Notes: generated by a model from the letters alone, not told the origin. 26,260 bases of DNA from an uncultured Eubacterium sp. (GCA_937915825.1 CALGGT010000056.1:1-26260); one strand, 5' to 3'; numbered from the stretch's first letter, positions 1 through 8,084 are shown. Program-made: numbers and translations.

Positions 1-64
<64 letters not shown>

Positions 65-85
65 CTTATCACCTTCCTCATATAT

Positions 86-160
86 GGTGGGTATAGCGCA
101 GTTGGTTAGCGCGTCAGATTGTGGCTCTGAAGGCCGTGGGTTCGAGTCCCATTACCCACC
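86..160 (+). tRNA. tRNA-His (anticodon GTG)
   Basis: The acceptor stem GTGGGTA (87-93) pairs with TACCCAC (153-159). An extra G at 86 opposite discriminator C160 is the G-1:C73 pair that identifies tRNA-His. The anticodon stem TCAGA/TCTGA holds loop ttGTGgc. The T loop is TTCGAGT. No encoded CCA, so the CCA-adding enzyme must finish the 3' end. Confidence 0.96.
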
Positions 161-189
161 CTTGAAAATTTATCTTTTCAATTTTCTAT

Positions 190-261
190 TGGGCTATCGC
201 CAAGCGGTAAGGCACAGGGTTTTGATCCCTGCATTCGCTGGTTCGAATCCAGCTAGCCCAG
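190..261 (+). tRNA. tRNA-Gln (anticodon TTG)
   Basis: Acceptor TGGGCTA (190-196) pairs with TAGCCCA (254-260), discriminator G261. The anticodon stem CAGGG/CCCTG encloses ttTTGat. The T loop TTCGAAT sits at 242-248. No encoded CCA. Last of the tRNA trio; a terminator follows 11 bases later. Confidence 0.96.
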
Positions 262-272
262 TAAGATTACAA

Positions 273-303
273 AAAGAACGTATCCAAAGATACGTTCTTT
301 TTT
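273..303. terminator. Bidirectional intrinsic terminator between the tRNA cluster and hisC
   Basis: A perfect 12-bp stem (273-284 with 289-300) has a 4-base loop, a T-run downstream on plus and an A-run at 271-275 that becomes a T-run on minus. It can end both the tRNA transcript and the convergent clpX-like/aminotransferase/hisC operon. Confidence 0.93.
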
Positions 304-325
304 ATCTCTATGAATCTTTTGATCT

Positions 326-365
326 CTATAAAATCCGATAGAATCCGATAGAATCCTACAGAATC
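326..365 (-). repeat. 10-bp tandem repeat starting at the hisC stop codon
   Basis: Read on minus, four 10-base units follow each other: GATTCTGTAG (365-356, containing the last hisC codons and the TAG stop), GATTCTATCG twice (355-346, 345-336), and GATTTTATAG (335-326). The array occupies the 3' untranslated region before the terminator. The first unit is coding, so the array looks like repeated duplication of the gene end. Confidence 0.85.
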
Positions 366-1426
366 TCATCCAGAGCCCGATACAGCGTCAACATCTCCTC
401 ATCCGTCCCCACAGTGATCCGTAAATAATCCGAGATCCTTTCTTTCTTAAAGAAACGAACAAATATGTCGCGCTGTCTTAGCTCGTGAAAGATCTCCTCG
501 GCACATTTTTTCTCATGTTTGACAAAGAGGAAATTGGTGTGGGAATCCAGAACCTGAAACCCCCGGTTTGTCAGTTCTTCCTTGGCCTTTTCCCTGGTTT
601 CCACAATGGTTCGCACCTGCTTTTGAAAATAATCCTCGTCTTCTAAGGATGCCACGCCCAAAGGAATGGACAATTGATTCATGGTATAGGAATTCACCGA
701 TTCCTTTACCCCTCGCAGGCAATCCATTAATTTCGGATTTCCAATGGCATATCCAATTCGGATCCCCGCCATGGAACGGGATTTCGAATACGTACGAACC
801 ACCAAAAGATTGGAATATTGATCCACCAAAGGAAGCGCGGTTTCACCTCCGAAATCCACATAAGCCTCATCTACGATCACGACCACTTCCGGATGGGCTT
901 CCAGAATTTTCTGAATTTCTTTTACCGGCATGGAACGTGACGTAGGGGCGTTTGGATTGGCCAGCACGATTCCACCGATCTTTTCGTCCTGACAATAATC
1001 CTCCGTTACGATTTGAAAATTCTCATCCAACTTAGGGCAACGATAAGGAATCTGATACACCTTGGCCCACACCGGATAAAAGGAATAGGTAATATCTGGA
1101 AAAAGAACCGGCTGATCGGAAGCAAAAAAGGTTAAAAATGCCATGGAGAGCACATCGTCGGAACCCACGCCCACAAACACCGACTCTTCCGAAACACCGT
1201 GATATCGGGCCAAGGCCTGCACCAGGGCTTTCGCGTCCGGATCGGGATATAAGCGAAAATCCGCCGCATTTACATGATCTAGAATATCCCGAACCCCCGG
1301 ACAGGGGGGATAGGGATTTTCATTGGTATTTAACTTGATCATTTTGGACTTTTGGGGTTGTTCCCCGGGCACGTAGGGAGTTACTTCCCGGACATTTTTC
1401 ATCCAACGTTCTTCATTACGGTTCAT
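356..1426 (-). CDS. hisC: Histidinol-phosphate aminotransferase (HisC family)
   Basis: A fold-type I PLP enzyme of 356 residues, the usual HisC length. It is expected to transfer the amino group from glutamate to imidazole-acetol phosphate in histidine biosynthesis. Visible landmarks are NTNENPYP near residues 33-40, LANPNAPT around 155-162, the cofactor-binding DEAY at 186-189, and the Schiff-base lysine K215 in TYSKSRSMAGIRIGY. The start has an AGAGGTG ribosome binding site lying in the last codons of the upstream aminotransferase, whose stop is only 4 bases away, so the two are translationally coupled. No other his genes are nearby, so a role on another substrate (for example an aromatic keto acid) cannot be excluded. 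The HisC family call is firm; the exact substrate is inferred. Confidence 0.87.
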   Translation of the reverse strand: MNRNEERWMKNVREVTPYVPGEQPQKSKMIKLNTNENPYPPCPGVRDILDHVNAADFRLYPDPDAKALVQALARYHGVSEESVFVGVGSDDVLSMAFLTFFASDQPVLFPDITYSFYPVWAKVYQIPYRCPKLDENFQIVTEDYCQDEKIGGIVLANPNAPTSRSMPVKEIQKILEAHPEVVVIVDEAYVDFGGETALPLVDQYSNLLVVRTYSKSRSMAGIRIGYAIGNPKLMDCLRGVKESVNSYTMNQLSIPLGVASLEDEDYFQKQVRTIVETREKAKEELTNRGFQVLDSHTNFLFVKHEKKCAEEIFHELRQRDIFVRFFKKERISDYLRITVGTDEEMLTLYRALDEIL

Positions 1427-1430
1427 TGTT

Positions 1431-2621
1431 TCACCTCTTTAATCCGTACTCTTGTGCCATTTTTTCAAAGGCAGGCAGGGAACGGACGATCATATCATAA
1501 TCCACGCAATAGGAAATTCGTACATAGCCGGCGCATCCAAAGGTCTGGCCCGGCACCACCAGAAGATGATATTCCTTGGCTTTTTTCGTAAATTCTTTGT
1601 CATCCACCGGTGTTTTTAAGAACAGATAAAACGCTCCATCCGGATTGGCACATTCAAATCCCATGCCCTTCAGGGAATCCACCAATAAACGACGATTCCT
1701 GTCGTAGATCGATACGTCCACCTTCTCCTCCAGACAGGCCATGATCGCCCGTTGCTGCAAGGAAGGTGCGTTTACAAAACCTAAAATTCTGGTTGCCACA
1801 CTGGCGGCTCCAAACACATCCTCGTAATCGTCTACATCCGAAGGGATCACCAGATATCCGATCCTCTCTCCCGGCAAGGATAAGGATTTACTGTAGGAAT
1901 ACCCCACAATGGTATTTTGATAATACTTCGTCGCATAAGGAACGGTAATGTCGCCGTAAACCAGCTCACGGTAGGGCTCATCGGAAAGGAGATAGATCGA
2001 CGTGTTAAATTCCTTTTCCTTTTCTTCCATCACCTTCGCCAACTCTTTCAAGGTGTCCTCCGAATAAACCACGCCTGTGGGATTATTGGGGGTATTCATG
2101 ATCACCACCTTGGTTTTCGGGGTGATCAATGAAGCAAAAGCTTCCATATCCGGCATGAACGTTTCCGTGTTCGGCGGAACAACAACAAGTTTTCCGTCAT
2201 AATTTGCCACATAATTGGAGTATTCACCAAAGAACGGGGCAAATACCACGACCTCATCTTCCGGATCCAGCAAGGTCTTTAACATAACATTTAACCCACC
2301 GGCCGCTCCCACCGTCATAATAATATTGTTCTCGTTGAAATTGGTCCCCTGTTCTTTGTTAATATGTGCCGCGATGGCAGCTCTTACGTCTTCATAACCT
2401 GCATTGTTCATATACCCGTGAAGATAATTGGGGTTTTCTTCTTCCAGGGTACGGATCATCGCATTCTTAACCCCTGCCGGGGGTTCCACGGAAGGGTTCC
2501 CCAGGCTAAAATCATACACGTTCTCGGCACCGAATTCTGCCGCCATTTTCTTTCCTTCTTCAAACATGGCACGGATCACAGAACTACCTTCTACTAATTT
2601 TACCATTTTCTTTGCAATCAT
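1431..2621 (-). CDS. PLP-dependent class I/II aminotransferase (aspartate aminotransferase-like)
   Basis: A 396-residue fold-type I aminotransferase. Motifs: substrate-loop FSLGNPSVEPP near 38-48, NTPNNPTG at 176-183 (N180 on the cofactor ring), SDEPYREL with D214 binding the pyridine nitrogen, and lysine K245 in YSYSKSLSLPGERIGY. This is the subfamily generally annotated as aspartate or aromatic aminotransferase, but the amino acid it uses cannot be read from sequence. GAGAGG lies 7 bases before the ATG. The gene sits 17 bases after the clpX-like gene and 4 bases before hisC, so it is the middle gene of one operon. It may supply amino groups for several pathways. Confidence 0.85.
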   Translation of the reverse strand: MIAKKMVKLVEGSSVIRAMFEEGKKMAAEFGAENVYDFSLGNPSVEPPAGVKNAMIRTLEEENPNYLHGYMNNAGYEDVRAAIAAHINKEQGTNFNENNIIMTVGAAGGLNVMLKTLLDPEDEVVVFAPFFGEYSNYVANYDGKLVVVPPNTETFMPDMEAFASLITPKTKVVIMNTPNNPTGVVYSEDTLKELAKVMEEKEKEFNTSIYLLSDEPYRELVYGDITVPYATKYYQNTIVGYSYSKSLSLPGERIGYLVIPSDVDDYEDVFGAASVATRILGFVNAPSLQQRAIMACLEEKVDVSIYDRNRRLLVDSLKGMGFECANPDGAFYLFLKTPVDDKEFTKKAKEYHLLVVPGQTFGCAGYVRISYCVDYDMIVRSLPAFEKMAQEYGLKR

Positions 2622-2638
2622 CTTTTGTCCTCTCTTTC

Positions 2639-4054
2639 TCAGCCGTTTGCCCGCATCTGGATCTTCGGTGCGCCGGTTCCGGCAATGTAATCTTTGGTCA
2701 GGGTTACCTTCCCGATCATGTCATCCTTGGGAATCTCATACATAATGTCCAGCATGGTTTTCTCAATAATGGCACGCAAAGCTCTGGCACCGGTTTTCTT
2801 GGCTTTGGCCCTTTTCGCGATCTCCAACAACGCATCCTCTTCAAACTCCAATTGCACCCCATCGATGGAAAGCAATTTCTGATACTGTTTGAGAATGGCA
2901 TTTTTCGGTTCTTTCAAAACATGAACCAATGCCTCCTCGTTCAATTCCTCCAGGGAGAAAATGATCGGCAGTCGACCTAAAAACTCAGGGATCAACCCGT
3001 AACTGCGCAGATCCTCCGTATCAACCCTGGCAAAGATATCCGACTCATAATCATAACGATCCTTTAAGTCCGCCCCGAACCCTAAGGTTCCATGCTTTGT
3101 CAGCCGCTTCTTAATAATTTCTTCCAGACCGGGGAACGCGCCGCCGCAGATAAATAAAATATTGCTGGTGTCTACGGTTGTCATGGGAACCATGGCATTC
3201 TTACTGGTTGCTCCCACAGGAACCTCGATCTCCGCTCCTTCCAATAGCTTAAGCAGTGCCTGCTGCACCGACTCTCCACTTACATCTCTTTGATTGGCAT
3301 TTTCTTTCTTCGCCAATTTATCAATCTCGTCAATATAGACAATTCCGCTTTCCGCTAATTCTACGTCATTGTCCGCATTGGCTAACAATTTGGAGATCAC
3401 ACTTTCTACGTCGTCACCGATGTACCCGGCCTCCGTTAATGCAGTGGCATCGGTAATGGCAAGAGGAACCTGCAGCAATTTGGCCAGCGTTTTTACCATA
3501 TACGTCTTTCCGCTTCCGGTCGGCCCCAACATCAGCATGTTGGACTTTTCGATCTCCACATCTCCCATTAATACGTTATCATCCTCTCCCCGCTCCTCGT
3601 CTTCCTTCATGGAAATAATCCTCTTATAGTGATTGTAAACCCCAACGGATATGGTTTTTTTGGCCGCTTCCTGACCAATGACAAACTCATCCAAGGTTGC
3701 CTTAATCTTATGAGGAGCCGGCAAACGGCGAATATCCCAAGCCGGTACTTCTTCCTTTTCTTTCTTTTTCTTTTTCGGTTTTACACGCATGCGATCCTGC
3801 ATATCCTCGGAAAATTCCCCATAGGGCGTGAAGAAATGAAACATATCATTCTGGTTGGGAATGGTTACATGATTCCAAAAATCCTGATTTTCCATCATCT
3901 TGGTTGTTTTTTCCAAACAATCGGAACAAATGGAGATACTCCCCGGAAGATGGATCATCTTGGGAACCTTGCTTTCCGGCCGGTGACAGGATTGACACAC
4001 TGGTTCCTTCGTTTCTGTTTCCTGATTTTGGTCTTTGATCGTATCGTCTGACAT
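2639..4054 (-). CDS. clpX: ClpX-like AAA+ unfoldase with zinc-binding domain, divergent long form
   Basis: A 471-residue ATP-dependent unfoldase. An N-terminal zinc domain carries C20-x2-C23 and C43-x2-C46. A basic, lysine-rich linker (about 55-110) follows, making it roughly 50 residues longer than typical ClpX. The AAA+ core has Walker A GPTGSGKT (177-184), pore loop GYIG (210-213), Walker B YIDEID (240-245), and RDVSGESVQQALLKLLEG. An LGFG tetrapeptide (324-327) stands where ClpX carries the IGF loop that docks on ClpP. No clpP, tig or lon is adjacent, so this may be a second ClpX. I take the ATG at 4054, since GAGGG lies 8 bases upstream; an ATG 15 bases earlier has no ribosome binding site. 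A sigma-A promoter precedes it. First gene of the operon with the aminotransferase and hisC. Confidence 0.88.
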   Translation of the reverse strand: MSDDTIKDQNQETETKEPVCQSCHRPESKVPKMIHLPGSISICSDCLEKTTKMMENQDFWNHVTIPNQNDMFHFFTPYGEFSEDMQDRMRVKPKKKKKEKEEVPAWDIRRLPAPHKIKATLDEFVIGQEAAKKTISVGVYNHYKRIISMKEDEERGEDDNVLMGDVEIEKSNMLMLGPTGSGKTYMVKTLAKLLQVPLAITDATALTEAGYIGDDVESVISKLLANADNDVELAESGIVYIDEIDKLAKKENANQRDVSGESVQQALLKLLEGAEIEVPVGATSKNAMVPMTTVDTSNILFICGGAFPGLEEIIKKRLTKHGTLGFGADLKDRYDYESDIFARVDTEDLRSYGLIPEFLGRLPIIFSLEELNEEALVHVLKEPKNAILKQYQKLLSIDGVQLEFEEDALLEIAKRAKAKKTGARALRAIIEKTMLDIMYEIPKDDMIGKVTLTKDYIAGTGAPKIQMRANG

Positions 4055-4093
4055 CCTTACATCCCTCATTTCATTTAGTCAAGTCACTCCTAA

Positions 4094-4122
4094 TTGTACC
4101 TTTTTCTTTCCTTTTCGTCAAC
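4094..4122 (-). promoter_or_regulatory. Sigma-A promoter for the clpX-like/aminotransferase/hisC operon
   Basis: On minus, TTGACG (4122-4117) and TACAAT (4099-4094) are separated by exactly 17 bases. Transcription would start near 4087, about 33 bases before the chosen ATG. I found no CIRCE or CtsR box here, although the region upstream has several GTGAC half sites (see the next entry and findings). Confidence 0.85.
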
Positions 4123-4127
4123 ATTCT

Positions 4128-4194
4128 GACCCGAGTTTTGTGAAAAACCGGGACGGGTCACTGGAATGCATGGAACGTGGCTGTGACTCGTCAC
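4128..4194. promoter_or_regulatory. GTGAC-type inverted repeats upstream of the clpX-like promoter
   Basis: Just upstream of the -35 box lie TGACCCG (4128-4134) with its perfect complement CGGGTCA (4154-4160), and the palindrome GTGAC-tc-GTCAC (4183-4194). A further AGTGAC on minus (4089-4084) overlaps the predicted transcription start. They could be operator half sites or mRNA-independent DNA symmetry. The binding protein, if any, is unknown to me. Confidence 0.4.
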
Positions 4195-4195
4195 G

Positions 4196-4236
4196 AAAAA
4201 CAGTGACCGGATCGCATCACCTGCAACCCGGTCACT
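4196..4236 (-). terminator. Intrinsic terminator of htrA
   Basis: On minus, AGTGACCGG (4236-4228) pairs with CCGGTCACT (4210-4202). The stem continues inward through GTTGCA/TGCGAT (two G-U pairs) to a 5-base loop, giving about 15 bp, and is followed by G and five Ts (4200-4196). It lies 36 bases past the htrA stop. Confidence 0.85.
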
Positions 4237-4272
4237 CACTATGTCATTATGCAATCCTCATCCTATATCCAT

Positions 4273-5871
4273 TTACCAGGGAACGATCTGATCGGCGTCA
4301 TCGTCATCGTAATATCCCTCGTCCATGTCATCCTCCTGACTGTCTTTTCCCCTGTTTTGGCTGCCATATCCACTTTCTGTAGGATAAACGCCCAAGGTTG
4401 CCTTAATATCTTTTTCTTTGTAATCATTTCCATCTCGTCTGGAAACCGTAACCGTTATGGTAGATCCAGCCTTATGAGACGTAATGGCAGATTGTAATTC
4501 CTTCAAGCTTGTAATGCTCTTTCCCTCAACTTTGGTAATCACATCCCCTACTTGAATGCCGGCTTTTGCCGCTGCCGAATTGGATTCCATCTCGTAGACA
4601 TAAACGCCCTTCGGGAATCCGTATGCCTGGCTGACCGATTCACTTACGGTTTTACCGGTAATTCCCAAATATCCCTTTTCCTCATCCTCGATCACTTCCT
4701 GATCCATTAATTTATTAATAATGGGAATCGCCTGACTTATGGGAATGGCATATCCAATTCCTTCTACACTTGTAGACGCATATTTAACCGAATTAATTCC
4801 AATGACTCTTCCCTGGGCATCCAACAGGGCACCACCGCTGTTTCCGGGGTTAATGGCTGCATCCGTTTGCAAAACGACCATGGTCTTGGCATCCTCATCG
4901 GAATCTCCCACTGTGATCTCCCGATCCTTGGCACTGATATAACCCACCGTTACAGACTGACCGTATCCCATGGCATTTCCAATGGCGATGGCCATTTGAC
5001 CAACTTTTACATCATCCGAGTCCCCTAATTGGGCCACTTTAATATCCTTTAATGTTTTTTCCCCTAAATCACTTAATTTTACGGAAATAACCGCCAGGTC
5101 CGCATCCTCATCGGTACCCCTTACTTTTGCAGTTGCGGTGGTATCATCCACGAATTTTACGGTAATCTTATCCGCGCCCTCGATCACGTGATTGTTGGTC
5201 GCGATCAAAAGATTCTTATCTTCCTGTTTAATGATGATTCCACTTCCGGCTCCGGTGGATGGATAGCTTTGGCCAAAATACGAAGAGACGTATTTTGTCT
5301 CAGTAATGGAAACGATGGACGGCATAACCTCTTCCACCAATTCGGACACATCCTGGGCTCCGGCTGCGCTTCCTGAAACTGTGGAAACTTCTGAAATGGA
5401 TTTGGTTTCATTCGTCTTTAACGGATCGGAAAAGCTTGTGTCAAATTTATTATCTGTATAAAGTTTTACCAGTCCGCCTGCGCCGATCACTCCCAATCCA
5501 ACGATCAGGCCTACCGCTGCCGCTGCCACAATGATCGCGATGGGAACCTTACTTTTCTTTTTCGGTTGCTCCTGGGGTTCTACCTGTTCCTCAAATCTAT
5601 AAACCCTGGGTTCTACCTGAGGAGGATCTTCCCGAGGGGCTTCCTGCTGGAAAGTTTCCGTTTTGGGTTCCTCTACTTGTTTATTCTCCACCTGGGCACT
5701 CTCTACTTGCGCATTCTCTACTTGCGGATTCTCCACCTGGGCATTCTCTACTTGCGGACTTTCCACCTGGACCTCTTTTCCTTCCAGAGAAGAATTTTCT
5801 GTTTGGATTCCTTCCGATGTGATCTCTTCCGGTTCTCCATTTATAGGATTGTTTTTCTTTTCTTCATTCAT
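4273..5871 (-). CDS. htrA: HtrA/DegP-type membrane-anchored serine protease with one PDZ domain
   Basis: A 532-residue surface quality-control protease. The cytoplasmic N-terminus is acidic and holds seven QVENx-type pentapeptides (35-69). One membrane helix follows (about 109-135), then a trypsin-like domain with catalytic H228 (ATNNHVIEG), D258 (DADLAVI) and S345 (NPGNSGGAL), and one PDZ domain (about 395-490). The C-terminal tail is strongly acidic (DDMDEGYYDDDDAD). This is the B. subtilis HtrA architecture. I chose the ATG at 5871, since AAGGA lies 8 bases upstream; in-frame ATGs at 5877 and 5880 abut the ribosome binding site. It is transcribed alone, ending at the terminator at 4196-4236. 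Its usual control by CssRS-type sensors is family knowledge; I cannot identify that operator here. Confidence 0.93.
   Translation of the reverse strand: MNEEKKNNPINGEPEEITSEGIQTENSSLEGKEVQVESPQVENAQVENPQVENAQVESAQVENKQVEEPKTETFQQEAPREDPPQVEPRVYRFEEQVEPQEQPKKKSKVPIAIIVAAAAVGLIVGLGVIGAGGLVKLYTDNKFDTSFSDPLKTNETKSISEVSTVSGSAAGAQDVSELVEEVMPSIVSITETKYVSSYFGQSYPSTGAGSGIIIKQEDKNLLIATNNHVIEGADKITVKFVDDTTATAKVRGTDEDADLAVISVKLSDLGEKTLKDIKVAQLGDSDDVKVGQMAIAIGNAMGYGQSVTVGYISAKDREITVGDSDEDAKTMVVLQTDAAINPGNSGGALLDAQGRVIGINSVKYASTSVEGIGYAIPISQAIPIINKLMDQEVIEDEEKGYLGITGKTVSESVSQAYGFPKGVYVYEMESNSAAAKAGIQVGDVITKVEGKSITSLKELQSAITSHKAGSTITVTVSRRDGNDYKEKDIKATLGVYPTESGYGSQNRGKDSQEDDMDEGYYDDDDADQIVPW
5665..5769 (-). 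repeat. 15-bp in-frame tandem repeat inside htrA (7 units)
   Basis: Seven consecutive 15-base units encode QVESP, QVENA, QVENP, QVENA, QVESA, QVENK and QVEEP. Units differ slightly at the DNA level. The encoded segment lies on the cytoplasmic side of the membrane helix and is probably disordered. Repeat number is likely to vary between strains. Confidence 0.9.
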
Positions 5872-5929
5872 AACCATCATCCTTTCTTACGAACCTCTTT
5901 TTCCTCCCCATCTCTATCTTACAGGCTTG

Positions 5930-5953
5930 ATTATACACGCAATTTGTGTACAC
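5930..5953 (-). promoter_or_regulatory. Likely htrA promoter -10 region with an adjacent palindrome
   Basis: On minus there is a perfect TATAAT (5935-5930), but no good -35 at 16-18 bases. An 8-bp palindrome GTGTACAC (5946-5953) lies in the spacer/-35 area, and TACAC/GTGTA half sites flank the -10 upstream. A weak -35 with a palindrome could mean regulator-dependent firing; this is inference. Confidence 0.5.
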
Positions 5954-5976
5954 TTTGTGAAGATTTTATTTTTTAG

Positions 5977-6005
5977 TTGTGAAATTTAGGAAAATCCATT
6001 ATACT
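5977..6005 (+). promoter_or_regulatory. Sigma-A promoter of the sugar transferase gene
   Basis: TTGTGA (5977-5982) and TATACT (6000-6005) are 17 bases apart. Transcription would start near 6012, leaving a leader of about 44 bases with AAAGGA 8 bases before the ATG. It diverges from the htrA promoter. Confidence 0.8.
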
Positions 6006-6055
6006 ATAAGAATAAATGGAAGGATTGTCAGGAAATCCCAGAAAGGACATGTCCC

Positions 6056-7486
6056 ATGATTAAAGGAAATCAAAAGCTTTTAAATATATTTCGTATTTTA
6101 TTTGATATTGCCATTATAATCGGCTCATTCAAATTAGCTTATAAATTGCGGTTTGACAGCGACTTCAGTTTTTTGATCCGTTGGAAGATCATTGAGGAAC
6201 CCATTGGCATTTACGGAGACTGGTCGAAGTACACCCAATTGCTGTTTGTTCTGGTTCCCTGTTACATTGTTTCTTATTATTTATTCCATTTATACGACCC
6301 CAAGCGGGTTACCAGCCGCAAATCCCAGATCGTCAATATTTTTAAGGCAAATATTGTAGGGATCTTATATTGTACCGCCGCGATGTATTTTGTAAAAGAT
6401 AGCAACTACGCCCGTTTATTCATTGGTATTTTTGTTATTTTAAATATTGTCGCCGAATTGCTGTTCCGTCTGTTAAGCACAACCGCTCTCCGCCATTTAC
6501 GTAAGCGGGGTTACAATCAGCATCACATCTTACTGGTTGGCTATGGACGTACGGCGGAAGGCTATATTGACCGTATTTTATCCCACCCGGAATGGGGCTA
6601 TGTGGTTCATGGTATTTTAGACAATGGAAAGAGAAATGGCAAATCCTATCGAAATGTGCAGATCATTGGAAACATCGATGATCTGGAGGGTATCCTGACC
6701 AACCACACCTACGATGAGATCGCCATTACTCTGGGCATTGATCAATACGACCAACTGGAAAGCATTGTGTCCGTCACGGAGCGTTTTGGGATTCATACCA
6801 AATTTATCCCGGACTATAACAACATCATTCCTACCATTCCTTATACCGAGGATTTGGACGGTCTTCCCATTATTCATGTGCGAAATGTACCGCTGACAAA
6901 TTCGTTCAATAAGTTTGTGAAACGCAGCATGGACATTGTGGGATCCATCTTCTGTATTATCCTGTTTTCTCTTCCCATGTTGATCATCTCGATCCTGATC
7001 AAGCTTACCTCCCCGGGACCTCTGATCTTCAAACAGGAACGGGACGGTCTTCACGCAAAACCGTTTATGATGTATAAATTCCGCTCGATGCGTGTGCAGA
7101 CCGAGGAAGAGGAGAAGAAAGGGTGGACCACGAAAGACGATCCCCGTGTAACAAAGATCGGTAAATTTATCCGAAAGACCAGCATGGATGAATTCCCTCA
7201 GTTTTTCAACGTATTAAAAGGAGAAATGAGTTTAGTAGGACCTCGCCCGGAGCGTCCCCAATTTGTGGAGAAGTTTAAAAATGAAATCCCCCGGTACATG
7301 GTAAAACACCAGGTTCGACCCGGGATTACCGGTTGGGCCCAGGTAAACGGTTACCGTGGAGATACCTCCATTCGCATGCGGATTGATTGCGATCTGTATT
7401 ACATTGAAAACTGGACGGTGGCATTGGACATTAAGATCTTATTTATGACCCTTCTGACCGGTTTTGTGAATCGAAACGCGTATTGA
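6056..7486 (+). CDS. Polyprenyl-phosphate sugar-1-phosphate transferase (WcaJ/CpsE-like priming enzyme)
   Basis: A 476-residue enzyme that starts polysaccharide assembly by moving a sugar phosphate from a nucleotide sugar to undecaprenyl phosphate at the inner face of the membrane. The N-terminal third has several hydrophobic helices. A Rossmann-like middle domain contains LLVGYGRTAEGYI (about 155-170). A further helix (about 290-315) leads into the catalytic domain with SPGPLIFKQER, YKFRSMR, the DEFPQFFNVLKGEMSLVGPRPE signature and RPGITGWAQVNGYRGD. Length and order match the exopolysaccharide polyprenyl-glycosylphosphotransferase family. The sugar (glucose, galactose or an amino sugar) cannot be decided. 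It stands alone between its own promoter and a terminator, with no other capsule genes next to it, so its partner glycosyltransferases must be elsewhere. Confidence 0.92.
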   Translation: MIKGNQKLLNIFRILFDIAIIIGSFKLAYKLRFDSDFSFLIRWKIIEEPIGIYGDWSKYTQLLFVLVPCYIVSYYLFHLYDPKRVTSRKSQIVNIFKANIVGILYCTAAMYFVKDSNYARLFIGIFVILNIVAELLFRLLSTTALRHLRKRGYNQHHILLVGYGRTAEGYIDRILSHPEWGYVVHGILDNGKRNGKSYRNVQIIGNIDDLEGILTNHTYDEIAITLGIDQYDQLESIVSVTERFGIHTKFIPDYNNIIPTIPYTEDLDGLPIIHVRNVPLTNSFNKFVKRSMDIVGSIFCIILFSLPMLIISILIKLTSPGPLIFKQERDGLHAKPFMMYKFRSMRVQTEEEEKKGWTTKDDPRVTKIGKFIRKTSMDEFPQFFNVLKGEMSLVGPRPERPQFVEKFKNEIPRYMVKHQVRPGITGWAQVNGYRGDTSIRMRIDCDLYYIENWTVALDIKILFMTLLTGFVNRNAY

Positions 7487-7533
7487 GAAAGTGTGGTGGG
7501 AGATGTGTAGGGAGATGTGTAGGGGAATGATTG
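7484..7533 (+). repeat. 12-bp tandem repeat directly after the sugar transferase stop
   Basis: Two perfect GGGAGATGTGTA units (7498-7509, 7510-7521) are flanked by decayed copies. The upstream one (7484-7497) begins with the TGA stop and aligns if one base is gapped; the downstream one (7522-7533) is weak. It lies between the stop and the terminator. Confidence 0.7.
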
Positions 7534-7541
7534 ATACCAAG

Positions 7542-7582
7542 AAAAAAACAGCTATGGGATCAAATACCACAGCTGTTTTTTT
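7542..7582. terminator. Bidirectional terminator between the sugar transferase and DUF1292 genes
   Basis: AAAAAAACAGCT (7542-7553) pairs with AGCTGTTTTTTT (7571-7582), with an extra inner TGG/CCA pairing. The A- and T-runs let it serve both convergent genes. Confidence 0.88.
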
Positions 7583-7650
7583 ATTTCAAATTTGAAGGAA
7601 ACCGAATCTGTGTGAGAAGCCGGATTTTGGGATAAATCTGCGTTCTATCA

Positions 7651-8037
7651 TTAATCCAGTTTTTTGTTAATGAATTCATCCCATCTTCCGTCTTCCTCGT
7701 CGTCATCCGGATCATCGTCGTCGGAGGGCGCATAGGAATCCCAGGGAGTTTCATTCTCATCTTCCGCAATATTTTCATTATATACGTCGATCAAGGCGTC
7801 CATTAAATCTTCATCTTCGATGTCATACATGGTAACTTCCGGTTCATCTTTATCCAGGTCCAGCTCAATTCCAACGATCGTGGCTTCCTCTTCGTCGCCG
7901 TTCACCGGCACCAATACCGCATAGGAATTATCCATCCACTCAAAAATGGTATTCACCTCGTATTCCATGGTGACTCCATCTTCATCTTCTAATTCCACGC
8001 GAATCTCCTCAATGTCATCGTAATCAAAATCCTTCAT
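7651..8037 (-). CDS. DUF1292 family acidic protein
   Basis: A 128-residue, very acidic protein. Residues 10-65 follow the DUF1292 pattern: a charged start, a beta-rich core with EYEVNTIFEW and YAVLVPVN, then EEEATIVGIELD. The C-terminal third is a low-complexity acidic segment (SDDDDPDDDEED) ending in a short basic tail. DUF1292 proteins are common in Firmicutes and have no established biochemical role that I can name. GAGGAGG lies 8 bases before the ATG. The gene has its own promoter overlapping that of queT and ends near the shared terminator at 7542-7582. It is monocistronic. Confidence 0.85.
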   Translation of the reverse strand: MKDFDYDDIEEIRVELEDEDGVTMEYEVNTIFEWMDNSYAVLVPVNGDEEEATIVGIELDLDKDEPEVTMYDIEDEDLMDALIDVYNENIAEDENETPWDSYAPSDDDDPDDDEEDGRWDEFINKKLD

Positions 8038-8084
8038 TGAATTGTCCTCCTCTATAATCTCGTCTGGTTACTTCCACCTTCTTT

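Noticed and set aside
86..1426. Functional link between tRNA-His and the adjacent hisC
   Set aside because: hisC is convergent, in a different operon, separated by a bidirectional terminator; no T-box leader is visible.
4054..4272. CIRCE or CtsR heat-shock operator ahead of the clpX-like gene
   Set aside because: No TTAGCACTC-N9-GAGTGCTAA and no tandem GGTCAAA heptads; the GTGAC words are different.
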